A DNA stretch of 64,000 nt, taken from assembly GCA_934293575.1 (NCBI GenBank), contig CAKQYU010000005.1:62001-126000 (forward strand), read 5' to 3'. Of this stretch, positions 42,005-50,313 are shown one piece after another. The stretch is from an uncultured Lachnospiraceae bacterium. GTDB lineage: Bacteria > Bacillota > Clostridia > Lachnospirales > Lachnospiraceae. A program made the translations under genes and the position numbers. A model generated the notes under the pieces. It ran no database searches, was not told the DNA's origin, and saw only the letters and a program-made list of their open reading frames with translations. Numbering within the stretch: position 1 is the stretch's first letter; each line of letters begins with the position of its first letter.

Positions 42005-43567
42005 ATGGAACTAATCAAAAAAGAAATTCACAACTACGCATGGAAAACAAAGAGTGCAATGCAATTTACAATTGATGATACAATCAATGTGCCGGACAAT
42101 TTGATGGACATGGAAAGGCTGGTTTTAGTAAAAGGAAATGTTGTAATTGAAGAGACGCAGGCAATGGTTGACCGCTTTCAGGTAAAGGGAAGTTTAAATT
42201 ATCAGATTTTGTACTGTGGTAATGAATTGGAAACGGCATTTGACAGCATGGTGGGTAAAATTCCATTTGTTGAATATATAAATGCAGATGGTACGGAACC
42301 GGAGGATTACATAGAGGTTCATACCTGTCTGAATGATTTGACGGTCACAATGTTACATTCCAGAAAAATCAGTATTAAGGCATTGGTTGGAATGGATTAT
42401 CAGGTAAAAGCCAGTGAAAATATACAGATTGTAACGGATGTTGAGGACAATCGGGGTGTGGAAAATGATATCCGGGTATTAAGTGGAAATGTATCGATGA
42501 TGAGCCTGCAAATGCAGGAGAAAAAATGGATACAGATTAGTGAAAAGGTAGAAATTCCATCGAATAAGCCGAATATTTATCAGGTAATATGGAAAAGTCT
42601 GGCTCCGTCCGCTTTAAATATAAAACCGGAGGACGGATATCTTCTTGTTACCGGAAATTTGAATGTTTTTCTGGTTTATACGGCGGAAGATGAAGGTATG
42701 CCGATTCAGTATTTTACAATGGAAATTCCGTTTGAGCAGAAGGTGATGTCGGATGCCGTGAATGCAGATATGATATCCGGCAGTTTTATGTGTTTGGATC
42801 AGTATCATATGACGGTAATGTCGGATGAACATGGAGAGGACCGGTTGATTGATATTTCCTGTGACTTTACCTTGGAGATGAAGTTATACGGATTGGAAAG
42901 CATGAATTTGATTCAGGATGTATATTCGACCAGAATGGATATCTGTCCGGTCTGGAAAGACTTTACTGTGCAGCATTTACTTCTCCGGAATATGGCAAAA
43001 ACAAAGGTTGTGGATGTTGTGGAGCTGCCGGCACCGCAGACAATTTTGCAGATATGTAATGTAGAAGGTTCGGTTTCCATTGAGGAAACCAGTCGTACGG
43101 CATATGGTATTATGGTTGAAGGTGTTGTGGGAGCACAGATAACATATCTGAATAAGAATAACAATGGAAATTTATCATCGGCTACCTTTGATATACCGTT
43201 TTCGTATGAGATAGAGGTAAATGGAATTAATGAAGAAGTGACGTATTCCATTGTTCCGTTTATTGAACGGATTGGTGCTGTTCAGATGGATGATACATCG
43301 GTGGAATTAAAGGCAGAGGTATCTTTGGATGTTGTGGCATTTATGAATGAAACAACGAAAGCCGTATTGGATATGGAAGAAAAACCAATGGATATGGAGA
43401 GAAGAAAGCGGCTTCCGGGTATGATTGGTTATATCGTAAAGCAAGGAGATACGCTGTGGTCGATTGCCAAGGCATACTATACAACCGTAGAGCGTATCAA
43501 GGAAGTAAATGAGCTGGATTCCGATTTGATTGGAATTGGCGATAAATTGGTAATTGTAAAAGAATAG
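42005..43567 (+). CDS. DUF3794 (SPOCS) repeat protein with C-terminal LysM
   Basis: A 520-residue protein. It has several DUF3794/SPOCS units (for example MERLVLVKGNVVIEETQ and VEGVVGAQITYLNKNN), then one LysM at the end (YIVKQGDTLWSIAKAYYTTV ... GIGDKLVIV). There is no signal peptide. The SPOCS fold occurs in spore-coat morphogenetic proteins such as SafA/SpoVID relatives, but DUF3794-LysM proteins also occur in non-sporing Lachnospiraceae. LysM implies binding to peptidoglycan. AAGGAGG precedes the ATG. It converges with the HD-GYP gene, only 10 bases between stops. Confidence 0.88.
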   Translation: MELIKKEIHNYAWKTKSAMQFTIDDTINVPDNLMDMERLVLVKGNVVIEETQAMVDRFQVKGSLNYQILYCGNELETAFDSMVGKIPFVEYINADGTEPEDYIEVHTCLNDLTVTMLHSRKISIKALVGMDYQVKASENIQIVTDVEDNRGVENDIRVLSGNVSMMSLQMQEKKWIQISEKVEIPSNKPNIYQVIWKSLAPSALNIKPEDGYLLVTGNLNVFLVYTAEDEGMPIQYFTMEIPFEQKVMSDAVNADMISGSFMCLDQYHMTVMSDEHGEDRLIDISCDFTLEMKLYGLESMNLIQDVYSTRMDICPVWKDFTVQHLLLRNMAKTKVVDVVELPAPQTILQICNVEGSVSIEETSRTAYGIMVEGVVGAQITYLNKNNNGNLSSATFDIPFSYEIEVNGINEEVTYSIVPFIERIGAVQMDDTSVELKAEVSLDVVAFMNETTKAVLDMEEKPMDMERRKRLPGMIGYIVKQGDTLWSIAKAYYTTVERIKEVNELDSDLIGIGDKLVIVKE

Positions 43568-43577
43568 AGGAAAGATA

Positions 43578-44663
43578 TTATAAAATTGCAATAATATTAA
43601 GTTCCGGGTGTTTGGTCAGGTCAATGTATTCGCCACTGACTAAAATGCCCGGTTTTGATATTGCGGCTTTATTTGTCAAAATGATTTCGCCCTCCCGTCC
43701 GTCATTTAAAAGGATATTGTTATGCAAATAGGTATCAGAAATTCCCTGCAAAAAAGGAATCAGATATTTAGGGTCATATTTGGTATATCCCTCATCTTCA
43801 AACATGGAAATAACGGAAAAAGGACAGATTCCCTGCCGGTAAACACGGTTTGCCGTCATTGCTTCATAGATATCAATGATGGTAATCAGTTTTGCAAGGT
43901 CGTTAATTTTATCTCCGTGTAATTTTAACGGATAGCCGGAGCCATCACATTTTTCATGATGAAGCAGGGCAGCCTGACAGATGTTTTCATCAATATGCTG
44001 TGATTTTAATAATTTGTATCCTTTCAGTGGATGTTGTTTAATGATTTCAAATTCTTCTTTTGTCAGACGTTCCGGTTTTTTAATGATTTTAGCCGGAATT
44101 AAAACTTTGCCGATGTCATGCAGCATGCCGGCAACGGTTAATATTTTTAAGTCATGTTCGTCAAAATGCAGCCAGCGACCTAAAATGTTGGCAAGCATGG
44201 CAACATTGAGAGAATGGGCATAGGTGGAATCATCAAAATACTGAATGTTACTTAAGATATCCATTAACTGGTAGGTATTTGTCATACCGGACATCATATC
44301 ATCTGCCACCTCAAAAAGACTGTCAATGTTAACTTCTTTGTTGCGGCTGGCAATATCATTTAACGTATATGTAAATTCTTCTGTGGTTTCTTCAAAATCT
44401 TCTTCAAATTTTATGAATTCTTTTGTTTCACGGATTGTTTCCGAATGTGTTTTTTTCGGGATTTTAATTGTGGTTGTATTTTTCTGGGAAGCATCTTTTC
44501 CGTAGACAGGCACAGCTACAATAGAGGAATAGCGCAGAATTTTCAAAACCTCATCATCAACAATCGTACCCTTTTGAACCAGGAGCTGGGAATTACGATA
44601 AATATCTTCTGCAATTGTCATTCCTAATGTAACTTTATGTAACATTACCTGTACAATATTCAT
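43578..44663 (-). CDS. HD-GYP domain phosphodiesterase-like protein
   Basis: A 361-residue protein. The N-terminal 100 residues are the DUF3391-like/helical lead (VMLHKVTLGMTIAEDIY). The HD-GYP domain covers about 140-320, with HD at 182-183 (GMLHDIGKVLIP) and HHEKCDGSGYP at 235-245. All metal-binding residues are present, so it probably degrades cyclic di-GMP or a related signal. The ATG at 44663 follows GGAGGA; the frame to 44711 has no ribosome site. There is no receiver domain, so it is not a response regulator. Confidence 0.9.
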   Translation of the reverse strand: MNIVQVMLHKVTLGMTIAEDIYRNSQLLVQKGTIVDDEVLKILRYSSIVAVPVYGKDASQKNTTTIKIPKKTHSETIRETKEFIKFEEDFEETTEEFTYTLNDIASRNKEVNIDSLFEVADDMMSGMTNTYQLMDILSNIQYFDDSTYAHSLNVAMLANILGRWLHFDEHDLKILTVAGMLHDIGKVLIPAKIIKKPERLTKEEFEIIKQHPLKGYKLLKSQHIDENICQAALLHHEKCDGSGYPLKLHGDKINDLAKLITIIDIYEAMTANRVYRQGICPFSVISMFEDEGYTKYDPKYLIPFLQGISDTYLHNNILLNDGREGEIILTNKAAISKPGILVSGEYIDLTKHPELNIIAIL

Positions 44664-44729
44664 AGGCTCCTCCGTAAATGATATTTGAAAATAATTATAA
44701 AAAAAATACAATTATAAGTCAAACAGTTG

Positions 44730-44758
44730 TTGACCATAATAGGGATATGGTGTATAGT
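44730..44758 (+). promoter_or_regulatory. Sigma-A promoter of the metK transcript
   Basis: -35 TTGACC (44730-44735), 17-base spacer, -10 TATAGT (44753-44758). The start would fall near 44765, just before the SAM riboswitch. Confidence 0.75.
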
Positions 44759-44775
44759 GTCAATGTAAAAACTCT

Positions 44776-44935
44776 CTCTTATTCAGAGTGGTGGAGTCAG
44801 AAGGGACTATGAAGCCACGGCAACCCCCATTTGGGAAGGTGCCGGCCTGAGGCGGGACATAAATGTACCGATCAATAAGAGGACTGAAATCATTGATTAT
44901 ATCAACTCTCAGTTCCTCGGCACTGGGAGTTTTTT
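44776..44935 (+). promoter_or_regulatory. SAM-I (S-box) riboswitch controlling metK
   Basis: The P1 stem is CTCTTATT (44776-44783) with AATAAGAG (44874-44881). Between them lie the S-box landmarks: AGAGTGGTGGAG, GGGACTATGAAGCCACGGCAA and AAGGTGCCGGCC. The 3' P1 strand runs into GAGGACTG (44879-44886), which can pair with CAGTTCCTC (44910-44918) as an antiterminator. When SAM holds P1, the terminator at 44905-44935 can form instead. Binding of SAM would switch metK off by termination. Confidence 0.95.
44905..44935 (+). terminator. Riboswitch-controlled terminator of metK
   Basis: ACTCTCAGT (44905-44913) pairs with ACTGGGAGT (44922-44930), followed by a six-T run to 44935. It shares CAGT with the antiterminator target, so the two folds exclude each other. 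Confidence 0.9.
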
Positions 44936-44988
44936 AATGGGCATAAGAATGCCGGATACTGTAAATGAAAAAATAGGAGGACAAACAG

Positions 44989-46176
44989 ATGGAAAAATTA
45001 TTATTTACATCAGAATCTGTTACAGAAGGACATCCGGATAAAATCTGTGATCAGATTTCCGATGCTGTATTGGATGCATTGATGGAACAGGATCCGAACA
45101 GCCGTGTTGCCTGTGAGACAGCAATTACAACCGGTCTGGTTTTGGTTATGGGTGAAATTACAACAAATGGATATGTGGATATTCAGAAAATTGTGCGGGA
45201 AACAATTCGTGAAATCGGATATGATCGTGCAAAATATGGTTTTGACTGTGATACATGTGGTGTAATTACCGCAATTGATGAACAGTCATCCGATATTGCT
45301 ATGGGTGTAGATAAAGCATTAGAGGCAAAAGAGCATTTGATGAGTGATGCAGATATTGAGGCAATCGGAGCTGGAGATCAGGGTATGATGTTCGGATATG
45401 CAACAAATGAAACCGCAGAATATATGCCATATCCAATTTCACTTGCACATAAGCTTGCAAGAAAATTAACGGAAGTTCGTAAGAATGGAACATTACCTTA
45501 TCTTCGTCCGGATGGAAAGACACAGGTATCGGTAGAATATGATGAAAACGGTAAACCGGTTCGTTTAGAGGCAGTTGTACTTTCGACACAGCATGATGCG
45601 GAGGTTAGTCAGGAACAGATTCATGAGGATATTAAAAAGTATGTTTTTGATCCGGTACTTCCAAAAGAATTGGTAGATGAGGATACAAAATTCTTTATTA
45701 ATCCAACAGGAAGATTTGTAATTGGCGGACCAAACGGAGATTCCGGTTTGACAGGACGTAAAATTATTGTAGACACATATGGTGGATATGCACGTCATGG
45801 TGGTGGAGCATTCTCCGGAAAAGACTGTACAAAGGTAGACCGTTCTGCTGCATATGCTGCACGTTATGTTGCGAAGAATCTTGTTGCGGCAGGTTTAGCA
45901 GAAAAATGTGAAATTCAGTTGTCATATGCAATTGGAGTAGCACGACCAACTTCTATCCGTGTGGATACATTTGGAACCGGTAAATTGGATGAATTGAAAT
46001 TAGTGGAAATCATTCGCGATAATTTTGATCTGCGTCCGGCAGGAATTATCAAGATGCTTGATTTGCGTCGCCCAATTTACAAGCAGACAGCTGCTTACGG
46101 ACATTTTGGAAGAATCGATTTGGATTTGCCATGGGAAAAATTAGACATGGTAGATACATTGAAAAAGTATTTATAG
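44989..46176 (+). CDS. metK: S-adenosylmethionine synthetase
   Basis: A 395-residue MetK with family motifs SESVTEGHPDKICDQISDAV, GAGDQGMMFGYA and GGGAFSGKDCTKVDRSAAY. It makes SAM from methionine and ATP in a tetrameric cytoplasmic enzyme. Length and ends match the family. AGGAGG precedes the ATG. A SAM-I riboswitch in the leader gives feedback control by the product. It is a single-gene unit with its own terminator. Confidence 0.98.
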   Translation: MEKLLFTSESVTEGHPDKICDQISDAVLDALMEQDPNSRVACETAITTGLVLVMGEITTNGYVDIQKIVRETIREIGYDRAKYGFDCDTCGVITAIDEQSSDIAMGVDKALEAKEHLMSDADIEAIGAGDQGMMFGYATNETAEYMPYPISLAHKLARKLTEVRKNGTLPYLRPDGKTQVSVEYDENGKPVRLEAVVLSTQHDAEVSQEQIHEDIKKYVFDPVLPKELVDEDTKFFINPTGRFVIGGPNGDSGLTGRKIIVDTYGGYARHGGGAFSGKDCTKVDRSAAYAARYVAKNLVAAGLAEKCEIQLSYAIGVARPTSIRVDTFGTGKLDELKLVEIIRDNFDLRPAGIIKMLDLRRPIYKQTAAYGHFGRIDLDLPWEKLDMVDTLKKYL

Positions 46177-46187
46177 GAAGATAAAAC

Positions 46188-46222
46188 AAAAGCTTGTCGG
46201 TATGAAGCCGGCAAGCTTTTTT
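46188..46222 (+). terminator. Terminator of metK
   Basis: AAAAGCTTGTCGG (46188-46200) pairs with CCGGCAAGCTTTT (46208-46220), 13 bp with one G-U pair, ending in a six-T run. It lies between metK (+) and the DUF1858 gene (-), so it may serve both. Confidence 0.9.
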
Positions 46223-46228
46223 CATGTA

Positions 46229-46441
46229 TTAATTATTCTTTTTTTCAAGATATTCATTGATTGTGTGAAGTAAATCATCAACATTCATGTTATGAACCTG
46301 ACAGGCTTCTTCTAATGTTTCACCCTGTGCAGCCGGACATCCCGGACAGTGCATACCGTTTGCCATAAGAATTGCGGCATTTCCCGGATCAATCATGATG
46401 ATTTCACCAATTAATGTATCTTTATTAACAGTTTGTGCCAT
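46229..46441 (-). CDS. DUF1858 domain protein
   Basis: A 70-residue protein. The motif GMHCPGCPAAQGETLEEAC is typical of DUF1858, small proteins with a CxxC pair that are linked to hybrid-cluster or disulfide chemistry. The start is ATG at 46441 after GGAGGAAAAC; a TTG at 46453 would overlap that ribosome site. It sits between metK and mecA on the opposite strand. Function is unknown; the Cys pair suggests a redox or metal role. Confidence 0.85.
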   Translation of the reverse strand: MAQTVNKDTLIGEIIMIDPGNAAILMANGMHCPGCPAAQGETLEEACQVHNMNVDDLLHTINEYLEKKNN

Positions 46442-46494
46442 GTTTTCCTCCAAAGTTCTTTTGTAATAGTATTGACGGATTCAACCGGTTCATA

Positions 46495-47307
46495 CTAGAT
46501 ATTTGCCAGTGTTTCGATGGCGTGGTCTTTGATGATTACCTTAAAATGTTCAAAAAAGTAAAATGGTGTTGCATAGTTTGATTTTACTTTCGAACCATAT
46601 TCACTTAAGCAATTGCATACTTTCTGGTAATTTTCCAGATTGTGATTTCCCTGATAGCTTACTAACAGATAGTAATGGTTGTTAAGCGGACTCTTGTAAA
46701 GGATACTGTCATCCTCAAAGATGTTAGCAACCATATTGGAAGCCTTGCTCAATTCATTAATATTGGTAAATGTAAATATATTATAGTGGTAAGAATCATC
46801 TTTCGCCTGCTTTGCTTCATTTTCCTTCTTGTCTGTGGAAGCCTTAAGTGGCTTGAAGGATGTTTCTGTATCTGTATCTCTTGTACTTTGCCGTTTGACC
46901 TGTTCGATATTTTCTACAATGTCAGAAATGGTTTCCATAAGGGAAGCAGCATTCGATAAGAATTCAGCCTTCTCATCCGTGTCATCCGAATCCTCCTCAT
47001 CTTCAACATCAATATCTGTATATTTTGAAAAACGGGCAAAACGAGTATCTAATTCTTCCGGATCATCTACTTTTGTAATGATAAGAATTAAACATTCCGG
47101 AGAAACAGGAATTGCCTCAATCATTAAATGAATATCATTTACCTCAAAACCAAGCTCTTCGGATGCCTGCTCCATAATATCCCGGAACAGTTCTTTTGCT
47201 TTGTCGGTTCCATATGCCAATTCATTTAACATAAGTTCTCTATCTGCTAAATCATTTTTGTTAAGAGTACAGCGAATCTGATTCTCGCTTAGTCGTTCTA
47301 ACTTCAT
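46495..47307 (-). CDS. mecA: Adaptor protein MecA
   Basis: A 270-residue MecA. The N-terminal domain opens KLERLSENQIRCTLNKNDLA, which binds substrates. The central linker is acidic (VEDEEDSDDTDEKA). The C-terminal domain (YHYNIFTFTNINELSKASNM) binds the ClpC ATPase. It delivers proteins to ClpCP for degradation. The linker is longer than in Bacillus. AAGGAGATG precedes the ATG. The DUF1858 gene lies 50 bases further along the same strand. Confidence 0.93.
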   Translation of the reverse strand: MKLERLSENQIRCTLNKNDLADRELMLNELAYGTDKAKELFRDIMEQASEELGFEVNDIHLMIEAIPVSPECLILIITKVDDPEELDTRFARFSKYTDIDVEDEEDSDDTDEKAEFLSNAASLMETISDIVENIEQVKRQSTRDTDTETSFKPLKASTDKKENEAKQAKDDSYHYNIFTFTNINELSKASNMVANIFEDDSILYKSPLNNHYYLLVSYQGNHNLENYQKVCNCLSEYGSKVKSNYATPFYFFEHFKVIIKDHAIETLANI

Positions 47308-47348
47308 AGAATCATCTCCTTTTATAAAAGAAAATATAGGATTTAACT

Positions 47349-47377
47349 ATATTAATATAATATGCCATGAAATGCAA
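47349..47377 (-). promoter_or_regulatory. Possible sigma-A promoter of mecA
   Basis: Minus strand: -35 TTGCAT (47372-47377), 17-base spacer, -10 TAATAT (47349-47354). The rest of this 275-base gap holds an imperfect dyad around 47408-47434 and a 10-base direct repeat ATCGGTTTCA at 47407 and 47484 of unknown meaning. Confidence 0.4.
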
Positions 47378-47582
47378 ATATTTAAAATCCATTTTATAAT
47401 TAGTATATCGGTTTCATTTAAAAAAATGATTCGATTAAAATGGAGAAAATATTAACAGTTGTTCCATATATAGTTTAGCACAAATCGGTTTCAAGTAAAG
47501 AACTTCATAGAAAATACACAATTTTTAATAAAATTTAGCGAACTTATTTCAAGGTGGTTACAATATATAGATGTAAGGACAA

Positions 47583-48140
47583 ATGTTCTTGCTATTCGCG
47601 AATAAACAGAAAGAAACGAAAATTATGACGATTTGGGAATTAGAAAAATTTATAAATGAATATGGTGGTAACATATATTCTTTTTGCAGAAAATTATGTC
47701 TGGATACAGATACTGCAGAGGAATTGTACCAAGATGTATGGTTAATGGCAATGCAACATATTGATGAAATTGAAGTGGGAGGGAATGTAAAAAGCTATCT
47801 TATCTCTGTTGCAATCGGAATATGGAGAAACAACAAGAAAAAATATGCGATCAGAAATCGAATAGCCCCACAAGAAACAATACCGGAACGAAGGGAAGAA
47901 GTTGTATCCGAAGAAGAAAGTGCTTTGAATGGGATTTTAAAGAGAGAAAGGGAAGAAGCAGTACTTCGGGAGATAAATGCACTCGATGACAGGTATAAAA
48001 TACCAGTGTTGTTGTACTACATGCAGGAACAATCTGTAAAGGAAATTGCACAATTGCTTTCCATACCAGAAGGTACGGTAAAAAGAAGATTATGGACAGC
48101 CAGAAAAAAATTGTCAATTAGGTTGGAGGAGTATATATGA
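47583..48140 (+). CDS. ECF-type RNA polymerase sigma factor
   Basis: A protein of 185 residues (171 if the ATG at 47625 is used). The sigma-70 region 2 segment is NIYSFCRKLCLDTDTAEELY followed by DVWLMAMQ. Region 4 is LYYMQEQSVKEIAQLLSIPE, then GTVKRRLWTARKKL. It would redirect RNA polymerase in response to a signal sensed by the next gene, which overlaps by 4 bases (ATGA) and is its likely anti-sigma. Neither start has a good ribosome site. The regulon is unknown; the ABC operon at 49.5 kb is one candidate. Confidence 0.9.
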   Translation: MFLLFANKQKETKIMTIWELEKFINEYGGNIYSFCRKLCLDTDTAEELYQDVWLMAMQHIDEIEVGGNVKSYLISVAIGIWRNNKKKYAIRNRIAPQETIPERREEVVSEEESALNGILKREREEAVLREINALDDRYKIPVLLYYMQEQSVKEIAQLLSIPEGTVKRRLWTARKKLSIRLEEYI

Positions 48141-49324
48141 ATAAAAAGTCAGATGAAAAATTAGACAGAATATTAAAAGAGGCTTTGACAAAAGAGGAAA
48201 ATCCTTCTCCAATGCTAAATCGTCAAGTATTGAAAATGGTACAGAATAATTCTGTCCATATGGAGGAAAATGGAATGGATAGAAAGAAAAAATTAACAAA
48301 AGTTGCTGCTGTAGCCGTTATTGTATTAGGTATGATGATTGCCGGTGGTGGGACAGCATATGCGGCATACCGATATTTGTCACCTTCCCAGATTGCACAG
48401 AATGTCGCCGGAAATGACAGATTGGCAAAGGCTTTTGAAAGTAACAGTGCAATCAGGATAGATGAGTCTCAGACGTCGGGAGATTATATTTTTAATTTGC
48501 TTGGTATGGTAAGCGGAAGTGAAATTGAACCATATGTTACGGAGGATGCACAGGATAAATTGTCAGATAAAAAGACTTATGCAGCCGTTGCGATTTCTAA
48601 ACAGGATGGAAGCAAAATGACAAAGGACAGTTTTTGTGTTTCCCCGCTTATTGGAGGAGTGCCGTTTATGGTTGCAAATAACGCAACATTGGATACATTT
48701 CTTATCTGGTTTGAACAGGATGGTGTGATTTATGAGTTGATAGAATGTGATGATTTGGAAAAATTTGCAGACAAAGGGGTATGGATTTCTGTTGTAGAGG
48801 ACTTTGGAGATGAGACAGCTGCCTATGTGATGGATACAGACAGTGGAAGTTATTCAAAAAATGAATCATATGAAGGCGTCAGTGCATTATTTAAAATTCC
48901 TTTTGATGAATCAAAGGCAGATAAAACTGCAGCGGATCAGTACATTAAAAATCTTGAGGAAAAAATGGAATTAAATGATACGGAGGAACCATCGGATTCT
49001 GATACGGAAAGAATGGAAGTAATTGATCAGTTAAGAACTGAATTAGAGAATATGACACTTGATGAAATTGAGGTGAAGTACAAGGAAGTAAAGGAACATG
49101 AAGTGACCGCCAAACCGGATGCAAATGGATATATTGACCTGACATATTTAGATGATGAGGGAATTGCCTGCGGTATAGAAGGATTAGTTGATGCGTTGAT
49201 ACCAAATGATAAGGATTATATGCCAGCATTGTTTATGGAAGGAGATAATGCTACATATAGTTTTGAAATCATAATAAGAAATGAGGATGGAAGTTTTACG
49301 CTCAAAGAATATCAGGTACAATAA
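48137..49324 (+). CDS. Membrane-anchored anti-sigma factor-like protein
   Basis: A 395-residue protein. An N-terminal cytoplasmic part of 50 residues, with LDRILKEALTKEENPSP and the helix MLNRQVLKMVQ, resembles anti-sigma N-termini. One TM follows (VAAVAVIVLGMMIAGGGTAYAAY). A large extracellular domain of about 300 residues shows no family I know, but the layout is that of Lachnospiraceae DUF4179-type partners of ECF sigmas. It overlaps the sigma gene by ATGA, as sigma/anti-sigma pairs do. Confidence 0.75.
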   Translation: MNKKSDEKLDRILKEALTKEENPSPMLNRQVLKMVQNNSVHMEENGMDRKKKLTKVAAVAVIVLGMMIAGGGTAYAAYRYLSPSQIAQNVAGNDRLAKAFESNSAIRIDESQTSGDYIFNLLGMVSGSEIEPYVTEDAQDKLSDKKTYAAVAISKQDGSKMTKDSFCVSPLIGGVPFMVANNATLDTFLIWFEQDGVIYELIECDDLEKFADKGVWISVVEDFGDETAAYVMDTDSGSYSKNESYEGVSALFKIPFDESKADKTAADQYIKNLEEKMELNDTEEPSDSDTERMEVIDQLRTELENMTLDEIEVKYKEVKEHEVTAKPDANGYIDLTYLDDEGIACGIEGLVDALIPNDKDYMPALFMEGDNATYSFEIIIRNEDGSFTLKEYQVQ

Positions 49325-49350
49325 TTTATCTGATATAAATAATAGGTTGA

Positions 49351-49396
49351 AATGCCGGATAATACAGAGGATATATTTGTATTATCCGGTATTTTT
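49351..49396 (+). terminator. Terminator of the sigma/anti-sigma pair
   Basis: AATGCCGGATAATACA (49351-49366) pairs with TGTATTATCCGGTATT (49378-49393), 16 bp with one G-U pair, then T's. The ABC operon downstream therefore has its own promoter. Confidence 0.9.
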
Positions 49397-49569
49397 ATAT
49401 GTCAATCTGCATGAAATGAAAAAATGTATAAATAAATGAATAAAATCTTACGATTTCTATATTTTTATGGCTTTTTTGATTTGAACATGATATACAATAT
49501 ATAGATAGTTATTTAAAGAGTCGATACTATATATAATATAGATGGAATAGAAAAAGTGGAGGAGAAGAT

Positions 49570-50313
49570 TTGGAACAAAAAGTAAAGGAAGATGGAAGAA
49601 AGGTTGTTATTGAAGTAAACAATCTGTATAAAATATTCCGAATAGGAACGAATCGTGTCCGGGCTTTAAATGGTGTCAGCTTTAAGGTGTATGAAGGCGA
49701 ATTTTGTGCGATAGTCGGTACATCGGGTTCCGGAAAATCTACCCTGCTGAATATGCTGGCAGGATTGGATAAACCGACAAAGGGTGAGATTATCATTGCC
49801 GGGGAACATATTGAGAATATGAACGAAAAGAATCTGGTATTGTTCCGGCAGAAGAACGTGGGATTTATTTTCCAGTCATTTAATCTGATCGGAACCTTAA
49901 ATGCATTGGAAAATGTTGCCCTGCCATTGGCGTTTCGAGGGGTGGTTAAAAAACAGCGGATGGAGCAGGCAAAAAAAATGCTGAAGCTGGTTGGACTTAG
50001 TAAACATGCCCAGCATAAGCCAAATCAGATGTCCGGTGGACAACAGCAGAGAGTTGGTATGGCAAGAGCGTTGGTTACGAATCCGAAAATAATGTTTGCG
50101 GATGAGCCGACCGGTAATCTGGATTCAAAGACATCAAAGGATATGATGAATTTGATGAGAAAAGTTGTAAATGAACAAAATAAAACCTTGGTAATGGTAA
50201 CGCATGACAATAATCTGGCGGCTATCGCAGATAAGATTATTCGTATTGTAGACGGAAAAATAATATCAATTGAAGAAAAAGGAAAAAATGAATTACAGGA
50301 GGATTTATCATGA
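49570..50313 (+). CDS. ABC transporter ATP-binding protein (MacB/LolD type)
   Basis: A 247-residue ABC ATPase. Walker A is GTSGSGKSTL, the Q-loop FIFQSFNL, the signature MSGGQQQRVGMARAL, Walker B IMFADEPTGNLDSKTS, and the H-loop VMVTHDN, all intact. It is of the MacB/FtsE subfamily, which powers FtsX-type permeases that move signals or lipids rather than small solutes. The TTG at 49570 follows GGAGGAG. It overlaps the next gene by 4 bases, in an operon with a CARDB-like protein and the permease. Confidence 0.93.
   Translation: MEQKVKEDGRKVVIEVNNLYKIFRIGTNRVRALNGVSFKVYEGEFCAIVGTSGSGKSTLLNMLAGLDKPTKGEIIIAGEHIENMNEKNLVLFRQKNVGFIFQSFNLIGTLNALENVALPLAFRGVVKKQRMEQAKKMLKLVGLSKHAQHKPNQMSGGQQQRVGMARALVTNPKIMFADEPTGNLDSKTSKDMMNLMRKVVNEQNKTLVMVTHDNNLAAIADKIIRIVDGKIISIEEKGKNELQEDLS

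Noticed and set aside
47575..47586. GGAC-AAAT-GTTC near the ECF sigma start as a LexA box
   Set aside because: One half-site is mismatched and it overlaps the start codon, so it is not a convincing operator.
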